A DNA stretch of 64,000 nucleotides from Runella limosa DSM 17973 (GCF_000482465.1 NZ_AXVJ01000057.1:1-64000), one strand, 5' to 3'. Shown: positions 46,467-55,730, numbered from the stretch's first letter. Numbers and translations are program-made. The notes: generated by a model not told the origin, from the sequence alone.

Positions 46467-46493
46467 TTTTTAAAACAAAATCGCCTATCTTTG
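46463..46493 (+). promoter_or_regulatory. Promoter of rpsO
   Basis: TTG (46463-46465), 20-bp spacer, TATCTTTG (46486-46493), both exact to consensus. The -33 overlaps the stop codon of the preceding gene. This gives an untranslated leader of about 45 nt before the rpsO ATG, long enough for S15 autoregulation. Confidence 0.7.
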
Positions 46494-46547
46494 CAGGCGT
46501 TTTTGTTTTTTATATTTTTCACGTTTAAACAATCTGAGGTTACAATC

Positions 46548-46817
46548 ATGTATTTAACATCGGAAGTAAAAAAAGACTTGTTCAAAAAATTTGGCAAGTC
46601 TGAAAGCGACACTGGTTCTTCAGAATCGCAGATCGCACTTTTCACTCACCGTATCAACTATTTGACGGAGCACTTGAAGCAGCACAAGCATGACAATGCT
46701 ACGCGTCTTGGCCTTTTAAAGTTGGTAGGTAAGCGCAGACGCTTGTTGAACTATCTTCTCAAGAATGACATCAGCCGTTATCGTGCTGTCATCGCTGAAC
46801 TGAATATCAGAAAGTAA
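46548..46817 (+). CDS. rpsO: 30S ribosomal protein S15
   Basis: 89 residues, the standard S15 length, starting MYLTSEVKKDLFKKFGKSES. The signature IALFTHRINYLTEHLKQHKH and LLKLVGKRRRLLNYLLKNDI match the 16S-binding helices. The longer frame from 46491 is not used, because the promoter -7 is inside it. S15 binds the central domain of 16S rRNA. Followed by a hairpin and then pnp, the widely conserved rpsO-pnp order. Confidence 0.97.
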   Translation: MYLTSEVKKDLFKKFGKSESDTGSSESQIALFTHRINYLTEHLKQHKHDNATRLGLLKLVGKRRRLLNYLLKNDISRYRAVIAELNIRK

Positions 46818-46828
46818 TGCGATACTTC

Positions 46829-46863
46829 AAACAGGGAACGTCAGGTAACTGGCTTCCCTGTTT
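46829..46863 (+). terminator. Hairpin between rpsO and pnp
   Basis: AAACAGGGAA (46829-46838) pairs with TTCCCTGTTT (46854-46863), 15-nt loop, followed by GTTATTTATC. In many bacteria the rpsO-pnp space holds an attenuating terminator or RNase III site; this is a plausible counterpart. Confidence 0.65.
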
Positions 46864-46976
46864 GTTATTTATCTTCACCTAAGTAAGTAAATAATTTCTT
46901 TTTGCGGTTTTATAAATAATAACCTATCGTGTTCGCTGAAGGATAGGTTTTCAAGCGGTTTTTTAATTCTTCTTTC

Positions 46977-49199
46977 ATGTTTAACATCATCACAAAGACG
47001 ATCAACCTGCCCGATGGTCGTATCATTACAATTGAAACAGGAAAGCTTGCTCGTCAAGCCCACGGTTCAGTCGTGGTTCGCATGGGTAATGCCATGCTCC
47101 TAGCTACAGTTGTATCTAATCCCGAGGTAAGACCTGGTACAGATTTTTTACCACTATCGGTTGATTACCAAGAAAAATTTGCTTCGGCTGGTCGCATCCC
47201 TGGAAGTTTCCAGAAGCGCGAAGGCCGTTTGTCAGATCATGAAGTTTTAGTGAGTCGTTTGGTGGATCGCGCTTTGCGTCCTATATTTCCAGATGACTTT
47301 TATGCAGATACGCAAGTCAACGTTTTCTTAATCTCAGCAGATTCAGAGGTTTTACCCGATGCGCTTGCTGCGTTGGCTGCTTCTTCAGCATTGATGCTTA
47401 CGGATGTACCTTTTAATGGACCAATTTCAGAGGTACGTGTCGCCAAAATCAATGGTGAATACATCATCAACCCGCCTACGTCACAGCTAAAAAACGCTAC
47501 TTTGGATCTCATCGTTGCGGCTTCTGAAAAAGACATCTGTATGGTGGAAGGTGAAATGAACGAAGCCTCAGAAGAGGAAATGGTAGAAGCTTTGAAGGCC
47601 GCACACGAAGTGATTAAAATCCAGTGTGCAGTTCAAAAAGAATTTGAAGCAGAGGCAGGAAAAACGGAAAAACGCTCTTTTGAATACGTAGTACACGACG
47701 AGGAGCTTCGTGCCAAAGTACGGGAGGCTTGCTATGATAAAATTTATGCCGTAGCGCGCCAAGGTAGTGCCAATAAGCAAGTTCGTAAAGATGGTTTCAA
47801 AGCCGTTATTACTGAGTTTTTGGCCAACTACAAAGAAGAGAATCCAGAAACGTACGACGAAAAAGTAGGTCTTATCAAACGTTATTACCACGATTTGGAG
47901 TGGGAAGCGTCGCGCCGTTTGGTGTTGGATGAGCGTACTCGTCTCGACGGCCGTGCCTTGGATCAAATCCGCCCAATTATGGGCGAAGTTGATTTCTTGC
48001 CTACGCCGCATGGGTCAGCCTTGTTCACACGTGGTGAAACACAATCGTTGACTACGGTGACGTTGGGTACAAAACTCGATGAACAAATCATTGATACGGC
48101 AATGTTTTATGGATATGGCCGTTTCTTGTTGCATTATAACTTTCCAGGCTTTTCAACGGGTGAGGTAAAACCAAACCGCGGCCCTGGTCGTCGCGAGGTT
48201 GGCCACGGTAACTTGGCGCACCGTTCGTTGAAAAAAGTATTGCCTCCAGATGAAGAAAATCCATATACGATTCGTATCGTTTCGGATATTTTGGAGTCGA
48301 ATGGCTCGTCGTCAATGGCGACTGTGTGCGCAGGTACGCTTGCCTTGATGGACGCTGGGATAAAAATCAAAGCGCCAGTGGCAGGTATTGCCATGGGCTT
48401 GATTACTGACGAACAAGGAAAATACGCCGTACTTTCGGATATTTTGGGCGATGAAGATCACCTTGGTGACATGGACTTCAAAGTGACGGGTACTGAAAAA
48501 GGTATCACTGCTTGCCAAATGGACTTGAAAGTAAACGGACTTCCTTACGAAGTGTTAATAGAAGCACTTGATCAAGCTCGCCGTGGACGTTTGCACATCT
48601 TGGGCGAAATGAAGAAAGCGATTACTGAAGTTCGTCCTGAGCTAAAACCACAGACGCCTCGCGCGGTTGTTATCCAGATTGCGCAAGACCAAATCGGTGG
48701 TGTCATTGGGCCAGGTGGTAAAGTGGTTCAAGAAATTCAACGTGTCTCTGGTGCAACTGTTACCATCGAAGAGCGTGACAGCATGGGTTACGTAAGCATT
48801 TTTGCCAACAACGCCGATAGCATGGACATTGCCGTAAAACGCATCAAAGGCATTGTGGCAATTCCAGAAGTAGGTGAAGTTTATACTGGAACAGTGAAGA
48901 CGCTTCAACCTTTCGGGGCCTTTGTAGAGTTTATGCCAGGTAAGGATGGGTTATTGCACATTTCCGAGATTACGTGGGAGCGTTTAGAAACCATGGATGG
49001 CGTTCTTAATGTAGGTGATGAGGTGCAAGTGAAACTTGTGGAGCACGATAAGAAAACGGGTAAATTCCGCTTATCACGCAAGGTTTTACTACCAAAACCC
49101 GAAGGATTCGTTGAAAGACCACCCCGCGAAGACCGTGGTGATCGCAACGATAGAGGCGGAGATCGTCGTCGTGATGACAATCGTCGTCGCGATAAGTAG
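46977..49199 (+). CDS. pnp: Polynucleotide phosphorylase
   Basis: 740 residues. Two RNase PH-type domains: the first with [20 protein letters not shown], the second with [24 protein letters not shown] and [23 protein letters not shown]. They are followed by a KH domain ([20 protein letters not shown], about 565-610) and an S1 domain ([20 protein letters not shown], about 625-695). It ends in a short Arg/Asp-rich tail. It degrades mRNA 3' to 5' by phosphorolysis and is the core of the degradosome. Follows rpsO and precedes the primary sigma factor gene. Confidence 0.97.
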   Translation: MFNIITKTINLPDGRIITIETGKLARQAHGSVVVRMGNAMLLATVVSNPEVRPGTDFLPLSVDYQEKFASAGRIPGSFQKREGRLSDHEVLVSRLVDRALRPIFPDDFYADTQVNVFLISADSEVLPDALAALAASSALMLTDVPFNGPISEVRVAKINGEYIINPPTSQLKNATLDLIVAASEKDICMVEGEMNEASEEEMVEALKAAHEVIKIQCAVQKEFEAEAGKTEKRSFEYVVHDEELRAKVREACYDKIYAVARQGSANKQVRKDGFKAVITEFLANYKEENPETYDEKVGLIKRYYHDLEWEASRRLVLDERTRLDGRALDQIRPIMGEVDFLPTPHGSALFTRGETQSLTTVTLGTKLDEQIIDTAMFYGYGRFLLHYNFPGFSTGEVKPNRGPGRREVGHGNLAHRSLKKVLPPDEENPYTIRIVSDILESNGSSSMATVCAGTLALMDAGIKIKAPVAGIAMGLITDEQGKYAVLSDILGDEDHLGDMDFKVTGTEKGITACQMDLKVNGLPYEVLIEALDQARRGRLHILGEMKKAITEVRPELKPQTPRAVVIQIAQDQIGGVIGPGGKVVQEIQRVSGATVTIEERDSMGYVSIFANNADSMDIAVKRIKGIVAIPEVGEVYTGTVKTLQPFGAFVEFMPGKDGLLHISEITWERLETMDGVLNVGDEVQVKLVEHDKKTGKFRLSRKVLLPKPEGFVERPPREDRGDRNDRGGDRRRDDNRRRDK

Positions 49200-49301
49200 A
49201 TTTTTGTTTTTTTAACTTAAATTAGAAAGTAAAAAATCAACTTTTGATTCGCTTTTTACGTTACACTCTTGTAATAGTACAAAGCACCAAAGTAAAGATA
49301 G

Positions 49302-50165
49302 ATGAGACAGCTTAAAATTAGTAAGCAGATAACCAACCGCGAAAGCCAGTCACTTGACAAGTATTTACAAGAGATTGGTAAGGTGGATTTGCTAACTCCT
49401 GATGAGGAGGTGACTTTGGCGCAGCGAATTCGAGAGGGAGACCAACAAGCTTTGGAACGACTTACCAAAGCTAACCTTCGATTTGTGGTATCTGTAGCAA
49501 AACAATACCAAAATCAAGGTCTTTCGCTTGGTGATCTTATCAATGAAGGAAACCTAGGTTTGATTAAAGCCGCTCAACGCTTTGACGAAACCCGTGGTTT
49601 TAAATTCATCTCGTACGCTGTATGGTGGATTCGTCAGTCCATTTTGCAAGCGTTGGCCGAACAATCTCGTATTGTCCGCCTTCCACTCAACCGTGTTGGG
49701 TCATTAAATAAAATATCGAAGACATTCTCAGATCTTGAACAAAAATTTGAGCGTGAACCATCACCCGAAGAATTGGCCGAAGTATTGGATATTTCAGCCA
49801 ATGAGGTTGTGGACACACTCAAAATTTCTGGCCGCCACGTTTCGATGGATGCGCCTTTTGTACAAGGAGAAGAAAATAGCCTCCTCGACGTTCTTGAAAA
49901 CGACATGGAAGAAAAGCCTGATCAAGGGCTTATCAATGATTCTCTTCGGAAAGAAGTTGCTCGCGCACTGTCAACGCTCACGCAGCGTGAGTCGGATGTG
50001 ATTGCGCTTTACTTCGGATTGAACGGAGAACATCCCATGACGTTGGAAGAAATCGGAGAGAAATTTAATTTGACCCGCGAACGCGTTCGCCAAATCAAAG
50101 AGAAAGCAATTCGTCGCCTACGCCATACTTCACGCAGCAAAGCGTTGAAGACGTACCTCGGTTAA
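49302..50165 (+). CDS. rpoD: Primary sigma factor (Bacteroidota-type RpoD/SigA)
   Basis: 287 residues, the typical short primary sigma of the phylum, which lacks most of region 1.1. Region 1.2 ([20 protein letters not shown]) and region 2 ([60 protein letters not shown]) are followed by region 3. Region 4.2 is [20 protein letters not shown] with [10 protein letters not shown]. It would recognise the TTG/TAnnTTTG promoters noted in this window. Terminated by a strong palindromic hairpin. Confidence 0.95.
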   Translation: MRQLKISKQITNRESQSLDKYLQEIGKVDLLTPDEEVTLAQRIREGDQQALERLTKANLRFVVSVAKQYQNQGLSLGDLINEGNLGLIKAAQRFDETRGFKFISYAVWWIRQSILQALAEQSRIVRLPLNRVGSLNKISKTFSDLEQKFEREPSPEELAEVLDISANEVVDTLKISGRHVSMDAPFVQGEENSLLDVLENDMEEKPDQGLINDSLRKEVARALSTLTQRESDVIALYFGLNGEHPMTLEEIGEKFNLTRERVRQIKEKAIRRLRHTSRSKALKTYLG

Positions 50166-50193
50166 GAAGCGCGTAAATACATTTCTACAAAAA

Positions 50194-50219
50194 AAGCCAC
50201 TGTACAGTGGCTTTTTTTG
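50194..50219 (+). terminator. Terminator of the sigma factor gene
   Basis: AGCCACTGTACAGTGGCT palindrome (50195-50212) preceded by an A-run and followed by seven Ts. Confidence 0.88.
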
Positions 50220-50268
50220 TACCTTGTTCCAACCTTTTACCGCAAAAAAAAGTCATACTAAAAAAAAT

Positions 50269-50826
50269 ATGGCTATGAAAAAGACAATGATTGCATTAAT
50301 AGTTGGCTGTTTGGTCGCAGTTCTGGGAGCTTGCGAAAGCCAAAACGTAGAACAACAAGCCCAAAAGTTAGAAAACAATGAACTTGCAGGGACTTGGGTG
50401 TTGAAAAGTATCCTACTGGGCGATATGATGGATTTGCCATGCGGCATCCCCAATGAAGGAAAGTTTGAGCCAATTACGCTGGAATTGACTACAACCAAAG
50501 ACGAAACGGGATCGGTTCTGTTATTAAATGGCCGCTCGTCGGTGAACCAGTATTCTGGTAGTTATGCGTTAGAATCATACAATGAAACTACCAAAACAGG
50601 CAAACTTAAAATGTCTCCAATTGGAAGTACAAAAATGGGTGGTTCGCCAGAGTTGATGCAATGCGAATCCCGCTATTTTTTATTATTAGGGCAATCAGCA
50701 GATTTTCAGTTGAGCATCATCAATGGAAAACAGCAGCTCGAATTGGGCGTTTTGAGTACGCAAAAATCAGCCGCGACCATCGGAGGAAAAGGAAATTTTT
50801 TGATTTTTGAAAAACAATCCAAATAG
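50269..50826 (+). CDS. META/HslJ-like domain lipoprotein
   Basis: 185 residues (start at 50269 or the ATG two codons later at 50275). Signal with lipobox VLGAC before ESQN. The mature domain begins LAGTWVLKSILLGD, continues FEPITLELTTTKDETGSVLL and NQYSGSYALESYN, and has a PIGSTKMGGSP...MQCESRYFLLLG stretch. This is the usual META progression ('GTW.L', 'G.N.y.G.Y', 'i.sT.m.C...E..f...L'). The family is linked to heat-shock and novobiocin sensitivity in E. coli and otherwise has no clear activity. It is a monocistronic gene between two terminators. Confidence 0.78.
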   Translation: MAMKKTMIALIVGCLVAVLGACESQNVEQQAQKLENNELAGTWVLKSILLGDMMDLPCGIPNEGKFEPITLELTTTKDETGSVLLLNGRSSVNQYSGSYALESYNETTKTGKLKMSPIGSTKMGGSPELMQCESRYFLLLGQSADFQLSIINGKQQLELGVLSTQKSAATIGGKGNFLIFEKQSK

Positions 50827-50833
50827 GTGAAAC

Positions 50834-50873
50834 AAGAAGCTTGACTTTGTTCTTTTGCTAGGTCAGGCTTCTT
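50834..50873 (+). terminator. Weak terminator-like hairpin
   Basis: AAGAAGCTTGAC (50834-50845) pairs with GTCAGGCTTCTT (50862-50873), one G-U pair, 16-nt loop. The T-run is very short, so efficiency is doubtful. Confidence 0.45.
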
Positions 50874-50985
50874 TATGAACTTAAACATACGATTTGAGTA
50901 CTTTGGAGTGCAGTTCGTGGATTACCCATTTTGAAATGTAGGAGAGAAGGTAGTTTTGTAAGGTAATTTTAATTTTAAACGCCTT

Positions 50986-52725
50986 ATGAAACGAATTACA
51001 ACCCTTTCAATTGCTTCTTTGCTAACCCTGTTCGTTGCTTCTTGCGAACAAAAAAACATTCTTGAGCCTGTTTCCAGTATCCTTGACCAAGCGCACGCAA
51101 GTACGCGCACTGATATTCTTACCAAAAAAGAATTGGAAGAGCGGATGGCAGCTATTGCCTTCAAAAACAATGACGAATTTGATTGGCGTTTGGCAGATGA
51201 TGTCATGATTTATTCTGGGCTTAAACACGCTAAAGATGGAAATGTGTTGATGATTGGGTATAAATTGCCAACAATCAGAGGTGAATACGAGTGGGATTTG
51301 AACCAAAGTGCCAACAAAGATTGGTTGATGGTTCGAGAAAAATTACTCAACATTGCTTTTGAAGAAGAACAAAAATCCAATCCTAAGTTGAAGAGCCCCA
51401 GCGAAATTCTAGTAGCTGCCAGTAAAGAAATGCCGAATTTTGATTTGCGCATAACGGAGTTGAGCACCATTCAAAAATTGCGAGAAACGGGGCTTATCCG
51501 CTATATGGAACCTACGTTTGTTCCTGATGATTATATTGGTTCGGAAAAAGGACAAGCCAAGAGTGGAGGTGGTTTCGGCTGTGGTGATAATACAGGAGTT
51601 CATGGACTCCGGGTGGACGAAGACTATTTTTTATCGATTCAGGGGACACAGCACAAAGTCTCTTGGCAGCTACGTGATCATAATACGCAATTTGCATGGT
51701 TTTTAAATGCCAACGGCTATTCTCAAACAGCCAACAAACGATTCACTATTGCTTATATAGATACGGGTTTGTCGTCGATACAGCCTATTATGAACCAAAA
51801 CTTTGACGATGGTGACTCACAAGGCCGATTTGTTGCAAGCTTCAGTACAGTGCCCAACGGACGCGGAGGTGTAATTTCCCCCGAAGATGTGTGCGGGCAT
51901 GGCACGGCCTCGGCGTCGATTGGTACGTCGCCTTCTTACGATAATAAATTGATAGGCGTAGCTTATAAAGCCAACTTGGTTTCGGTAAAAGCCGCTAACG
52001 ATGTGTTATTGTCTGAATGGTCGGAGTACCGAGGAGTAGCTGATGCTTTCTCTGGGCTTGCACGCACGACAACGGATGTCATTAGTATGTCGATGGGGAC
52101 GGTATTGATTGCGCGTTCATTGGCCAATAATCAAGTGTATCGGATGGCCGTTAATTCCATTCGGGATGGCGTTATGCTTGCGAAATTTAATAACAAAATT
52201 ATCTTTTGTGCGGCAGGGACTATACCACCAGTGGTAGGAACGGCAATGGAGCAATTACCTAGTTATTTGCAATCGCTCGATATTCGTCACCGAATCATTT
52301 TTCCCGCCTCTATGAATGAAGCAGTATATGCAGTAACGGGAGTGAAACGCCAAGTGGACAACAACAACTATCCGATTGGGCTTAAACAATATAGTAATAT
52401 AACAACCTGTACCTCATGTTGTTATCACAATGATGTTGACTTTGGCGTAGTGATGCAAAAAAGAACGGGTGCTTCCAACGTAATTTTGTCTCTTCAAAAT
52501 TCTCAAAGTGATATTCCGTCCAACTTTGGTGGGTCTTCGTCGGCTACGGCTACCATGTCGGCGATGGTGACGGCGGTTTGGTCCAAATACCCGACCCTAA
52601 ATAGTACCGAAATAATGAATCACATTCGCTTTTACAGCAGCCGATATGGTGCGGTACATCCTAAAATTGGTTATGGGATGTTGGATATGTTTGAAGCGAC
52701 GCGCTATTCGCAACCCGCCCGATAA
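50986..52725 (+). CDS. S8-family (subtilisin-like) serine peptidase lipoprotein
   Basis: 579 residues. Lipoprotein signal with lipobox FVASC (Cys20). An N-terminal propeptide-like domain (about 40-180) is followed by the subtilase core: Asp259 in FTIAYIDTGLS, His305 in CGHGTASASIG and Ser518 in NFGGSSSATATMSA. The usual oxyanion AAGN motif reads FCAAGTIPP, so the Asn is not where expected. Cysteines cluster at GFGCGD (199) and CTSCC (475-479). The protein is expected to be anchored in an envelope membrane and to act on proteins in the periplasm or outside. It is followed by a small hairpin and the GH113-like gene. Confidence 0.85.
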   Translation: MKRITTLSIASLLTLFVASCEQKNILEPVSSILDQAHASTRTDILTKKELEERMAAIAFKNNDEFDWRLADDVMIYSGLKHAKDGNVLMIGYKLPTIRGEYEWDLNQSANKDWLMVREKLLNIAFEEEQKSNPKLKSPSEILVAASKEMPNFDLRITELSTIQKLRETGLIRYMEPTFVPDDYIGSEKGQAKSGGGFGCGDNTGVHGLRVDEDYFLSIQGTQHKVSWQLRDHNTQFAWFLNANGYSQTANKRFTIAYIDTGLSSIQPIMNQNFDDGDSQGRFVASFSTVPNGRGGVISPEDVCGHGTASASIGTSPSYDNKLIGVAYKANLVSVKAANDVLLSEWSEYRGVADAFSGLARTTTDVISMSMGTVLIARSLANNQVYRMAVNSIRDGVMLAKFNNKIIFCAAGTIPPVVGTAMEQLPSYLQSLDIRHRIIFPASMNEAVYAVTGVKRQVDNNNYPIGLKQYSNITTCTSCCYHNDVDFGVVMQKRTGASNVILSLQNSQSDIPSNFGGSSSATATMSAMVTAVWSKYPTLNSTEIMNHIRFYSSRYGAVHPKIGYGMLDMFEATRYSQPAR

Positions 52726-52746
52726 AAAGCCGAAAAAGATTTTCTG

Positions 52747-52778
52747 AAACTTCTATCTGTAAAAAGGTAGAAGTTTTT
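52747..52778 (+). terminator. Terminator after the S8 peptidase
   Basis: AAACTTCTA/TAGAAGTTT stem (52747-52755 with 52768-52776), 12-nt loop, T-run TTTTT. Confidence 0.65.
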
Positions 52779-52801
52779 ACTTTTAAGGAAAATCAACTTC
52801 C

Positions 52802-53845
52802 ATGGCTTTGAACATACCTACACGTCTGATTAAGAATATTTTACAAATACTATTTTGGGGAATCATTTGGATACAATATGGTTGTACGCGGCCCTCGCCT
52901 CCTGTGTATGCAGGTGCTAAAATGAAAGGCGTTAATCTGGTTGCGCCGCCAGAACCAATTGATTCGGCGGCTTTTGTGCCAATAAGTACACTAAAAGCGG
53001 AATGGGTGGCGGTGGTTCCCTACGGTTTTTGTCGAGAGAATGAGCCTCATTTTTACTTTAATTCCAACAAAATGTGGTGGGGAGAATCCGTCGAAGGAAT
53101 TGTAAAAACGATTGAGCTGGCCCATAAAAATGGCCTAAAAGTAATGCTCAAACCCCACGTGTGGGTGGGCAGAGGTATGTACACGGGCGATTTTGACTTA
53201 AAAACAGAGGCTGATTGGCAAATCTTTGAAAAAGACTTTGGTAATTACATTTTGACCAATGCGCGAATTGCGGATTCTTTAAAAGTGGAACTGTTCTGCA
53301 TCGGTACCGAAATGGACAATTTTACCCAAAAACGGCCTGCTTTTTGGAAAAATCTAATCAAAGATATTCGTAAGATATACCAAGGACAGCTCACTTACGC
53401 CGATAATTGGAACCATTATCCCAAAAACCCGTTTTGGAATGAGCTAGATTTTATCGGAATAGACGCTTATTTTCCCTTATCTTCTGAAAAACACCCGAGC
53501 CTGGCAACTTTGCAAAAAGGTTGGAAGTCACATTTGAATGAAATAGAAAACTTTGCGGGAAAATACCAAAAACCTATTTTATTTACTGAAATTGGCTACA
53601 GAAGTGTAGATTTTGCCACTGAAAAGCCGTGGGAATCGCACGACGAAAAACCCGAAAATTTAGCATTGCAAGCCGATGCCTACCAAGCGTTTTTTAATGA
53701 AGTGTGGCCCAGAAAATGGCTCGCAGGGGCTTTTGCTTGGAAATGGTTTTTACAACAACCCAAGCGTCAATTTCACCGTGATGCCTTTTCTCCACAGTTT
53801 AAACCTGCCGAAAAGGTACTTCAAAATGCTTTTGGAGGACGGTAA
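52802..53845 (+). CDS. Glycoside hydrolase family 113-like lipoprotein
   Basis: 347 residues. N-terminal hydrophobic signal with a possible lipobox WIQYGC (Cys28). The TIM barrel holds MKGVNLVAP, EWVAVVPYGFC, VMLKPHVWVGRG, the acid/base candidate Glu170 in FCIGTEMDNF, FIGIDAYFPL and the nucleophile candidate Glu263 in ILFTEIGYRS, ending LAGAFAWKWF. These are the strand-end motifs of GH113/mannanase-like enzymes, which hydrolyse beta-1,4-mannan or related glycans. Exact substrate is inferred only from family. Its stop is 1 bp from the convergent Zn-ribbon gene. Confidence 0.82.
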   Translation: MALNIPTRLIKNILQILFWGIIWIQYGCTRPSPPVYAGAKMKGVNLVAPPEPIDSAAFVPISTLKAEWVAVVPYGFCRENEPHFYFNSNKMWWGESVEGIVKTIELAHKNGLKVMLKPHVWVGRGMYTGDFDLKTEADWQIFEKDFGNYILTNARIADSLKVELFCIGTEMDNFTQKRPAFWKNLIKDIRKIYQGQLTYADNWNHYPKNPFWNELDFIGIDAYFPLSSEKHPSLATLQKGWKSHLNEIENFAGKYQKPILFTEIGYRSVDFATEKPWESHDEKPENLALQADAYQAFFNEVWPRKWLAGAFAWKWFLQQPKRQFHRDAFSPQFKPAEKVLQNAFGGR

Positions 53846-53846
53846 T

Positions 53847-54206
53847 TTATGAGGGTATTTTTCGGTCTTTCACGACCAAATATTGCTCATTTTCGAGAGG
53901 TAAATAGCCATATTCATACACAAAAACGTACGTAGCACCTTTTTGGGTGGTGCGGGTACTGGTAAAATAAGCAAAGTCAAAACCTTCTCTCAGCAACGCA
54001 CTTTTGGAGATTTTTCCCTTGTCATCTTCTTTGCAGGCTTCCTCCAAGATTCGGCGATTTTTACGAAGAGTATTATTGATGTTCCGAACAAAATTGTTAG
54101 AGTCCGAATTTAGTTTGTTGTTATAGGCATTTCGGCACGCATCCGAACAAAACTTTTTGTCGGATCGTCCCATTATTTTTTCTCCACATTCTAAGCAGGC
54201 TTTCAT
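53847..54206 (-). CDS. Zn-ribbon (DUF2116-like) protein
   Basis: 119 residues from the ATG at 54206 (MKACLECGEKIMGRSDKKFC). It opens with a four-Cys zinc ribbon CxxC...CxxxC (CLECGEKIMG...FCSDACRNAYNN), typical of small Bacteroidota proteins with a DUF2116/TRASH-like finger. It continues with a helical region (NFVRNINNTLRKNRRILEEA) and a C-terminal beta segment containing YFTSTRTTQKG and EYGYLPL. A DNA or RNA contact is plausible but unproven. The gene is divergent from ssb, and an inverted repeat lies between them. Confidence 0.8.
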   Translation of the reverse strand: MKACLECGEKIMGRSDKKFCSDACRNAYNNKLNSDSNNFVRNINNTLRKNRRILEEACKEDDKGKISKSALLREGFDFAYFTSTRTTQKGATYVFVYEYGYLPLENEQYLVVKDRKIPS

Positions 54207-54248
54207 TGCTTTCGTTGTTGTTTCTTCTGCAATATACACATACTTATC

Positions 54249-54270
54249 CGTTTGTAAACGGTTACAAACG
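54249..54270. promoter_or_regulatory. Perfect inverted repeat between Zn-ribbon gene and ssb
   Basis: CGTTTGTAA and TTACAAACG, 9 bp each, separated by ACGG. It lies 43 bp from the Zn-ribbon start and 126 bp before ssb, suited to be an operator in the shared region. Confidence 0.5.
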
Positions 54271-54395
54271 TTTTTATCCAACTAGAAACGCGTACGAACC
54301 GAATCGAGTAGTGGCCAGGCTGCACCTTTGTATCGTCGATTGAGAGACAGTTGACAAAACAAAATCAAATCACTCAAATACAAATTTTTAGGAAC

Positions 54396-54710
54396 ATGAA
54401 CAAGGTAACATTAACAGGCAACGTAGGTAAAGATTTGAACGTACGTACATTTGAAAACGGTAAGTTGGCGTCTTTCACAATGGTCACCAAAGAAACTTAC
54501 AAAAACCGTAAAAATGAAGAAGTAGAAAGCAAAACGTGGCACAACCTCGTAGCGTTTGGCAAAGTGGCGGAGGTATGCGAACGCTTGATTACGAAAGGGA
54601 AAAAAGTGTCGGTAGAAGGAAAACTGAATTACCGCTCGTACAAAAACAAAGAAGATAAAACCGTCTATGTGACCGAAATTCAGGTCTATAAAGTGAACGA
54701 AGTAGAATAA
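54396..54710 (+). CDS. ssb: Short single-stranded DNA-binding protein
   Basis: 104 residues starting MNKVTLTGNVGKDLNVRTFE; the longer frame from 54351 adds 15 residues and is not favoured. OB-fold motifs: TGNVGKDLNVR, LASFTMVTKETYKNRKNEE, TWHNLVAFGKVAEVCERLI, KGKKVSVEGKLNYRSYKNKE, YVTEIQVYK. The chain stops right after the OB fold (KVNEVE). There is no disordered tail and no acidic D-D-D-x-P-F-like end, which replicative SSB uses to bind partners, so this is probably an accessory SSB. Adjacent to a divergent Zn-ribbon gene. Confidence 0.9.
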   Translation: MNKVTLTGNVGKDLNVRTFENGKLASFTMVTKETYKNRKNEEVESKTWHNLVAFGKVAEVCERLITKGKKVSVEGKLNYRSYKNKEDKTVYVTEIQVYKVNEVE

Positions 54711-54715
54711 ATGGA

Positions 54716-54811
54716 AATGTCGAGTGCAGAGTGCAGAGTGCAGAATGTCGAATAAAAAATTGACCATTCGACACTCTGCATTCTGCACCGCGCGGGCGGC
54801 CCCCTCGACAC
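54716..54811. repeat. Dispersed palindromic repeat (TGTCGAATG family), copy 2
   Basis: TGTCGAGTGCAGAGTGCAGA...GTCGAAT units (54719-54752) face ATTCGACACTCTGCATTC...CTCGACAC units (54766-54811), the same unit family as at 28150. The right arm is interrupted near 54788-54804 by a very GC-rich run (CCGCGCGGGCGGCCCCC), foreign to the surrounding AT-rich DNA. It lies between the convergent genes ssb and gnd. Confidence 0.75.
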
Positions 54812-54830
54812 TCAAATTACGACACTCAAA

Positions 54831-55730
54831 TTAATGGGCTTTTTCCACGGCGTGGCCGCCGAATTCGTTGCGAAGTGCTGCCACAACTTTGCCCGTAAAG
54901 GTATCGTCTTGTTGTGAGCGATAACGCATCAACAATGAAAGCGCAATCACTGGCGTTGGAACACCCATGTCGAGCGCCGTTTCCAACGTCCATTTTCCTT
55001 CACCCGATGAGTGCATCACCCCTTTGATGGCGTCTAATTTAGGGTCTTTTGAAAAAGCCTTTTCGGTCAGTTCCATCAACCAGCTGCGAACCACTGAGCC
55101 GTGGTTGAATACGCGCGCAACCTGTTTTAAATCAAGGTTGTAGTTTGATTGCTCCATCACCTCAAAACCTTCTGCAATAGCCTGCATCATGCCATACTCG
55201 ATGCCATTGTGAACCATTTTGACAAAGTGGCCACTTCCTGGGCCGCCTGCATGAAGCCAACCGTTGGGAAGTGAAATATCGTTAAAAACAGAAGCGCAAT
55301 AGTTGAAAACTTCATCTTCCCCGCCAATCATGGTACAGGCACCATTTAAGGCACCATCCACACCGCCGCTAGTGCCGCAGTCCAAATAATCAATTCCTTT
55401 GGCTTTAAGGTACTTATATCGACGTATTGAGTCGTTGAAATTAGAATTGCCGCCGTCAATAATGATATCACTGGTAGATAAAAATGGAATCAACGTCTCA
55501 ATGCAGTCATCAACGGGCTTTCCCGCAGGAACCATCAGCCATATTACCTTTCTGCCATTGAGCTGTTGACAAAGTTCTTCTAAACTAAAGGCAGGAGATA
55601 TACCTTCAAGAAGAATATTTTTGACGTTTTCGGTTGCTACATCGTACGCAACTACTTCATAACCGTGACGATGCAGGTTAAGGGCCAAGTTGTAACCCAT
55701 TTTGCCAAGACCAACAAATCCAATTTGCAT
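54831..55730 (-). CDS. gnd: 6-phosphogluconate dehydrogenase (decarboxylating), short form
   Basis: 299 residues, the short single-domain-type Gnd, not the 470-residue form. Rossmann start QIGFVGLGKMGYNLA with the acidic residue in VVAYDVA that favours NAD over NADP in such forms. WLMVPAGKPVDD, DYLDCGTSGGVDGALNGACT, catalytic Lys in VKMVHNGIEYG, and the C-terminal HSSGEGKWTLETALDMGVP match the family. It decarboxylates 6-phosphogluconate to ribulose 5-phosphate. A -7 candidate TATTTTTG (minus, 55772-55779) lies 42 bp upstream. Next to the susD gene and 6 kb from gluconokinase, which makes its substrate. Confidence 0.94.
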   Translation of the reverse strand: MQIGFVGLGKMGYNLALNLHRHGYEVVAYDVATENVKNILLEGISPAFSLEELCQQLNGRKVIWLMVPAGKPVDDCIETLIPFLSTSDIIIDGGNSNFNDSIRRYKYLKAKGIDYLDCGTSGGVDGALNGACTMIGGEDEVFNYCASVFNDISLPNGWLHAGGPGSGHFVKMVHNGIEYGMMQAIAEGFEVMEQSNYNLDLKQVARVFNHGSVVRSWLMELTEKAFSKDPKLDAIKGVMHSSGEGKWTLETALDMGVPTPVIALSLLMRYRSQQDDTFTGKVVAALRNEFGGHAVEKAH

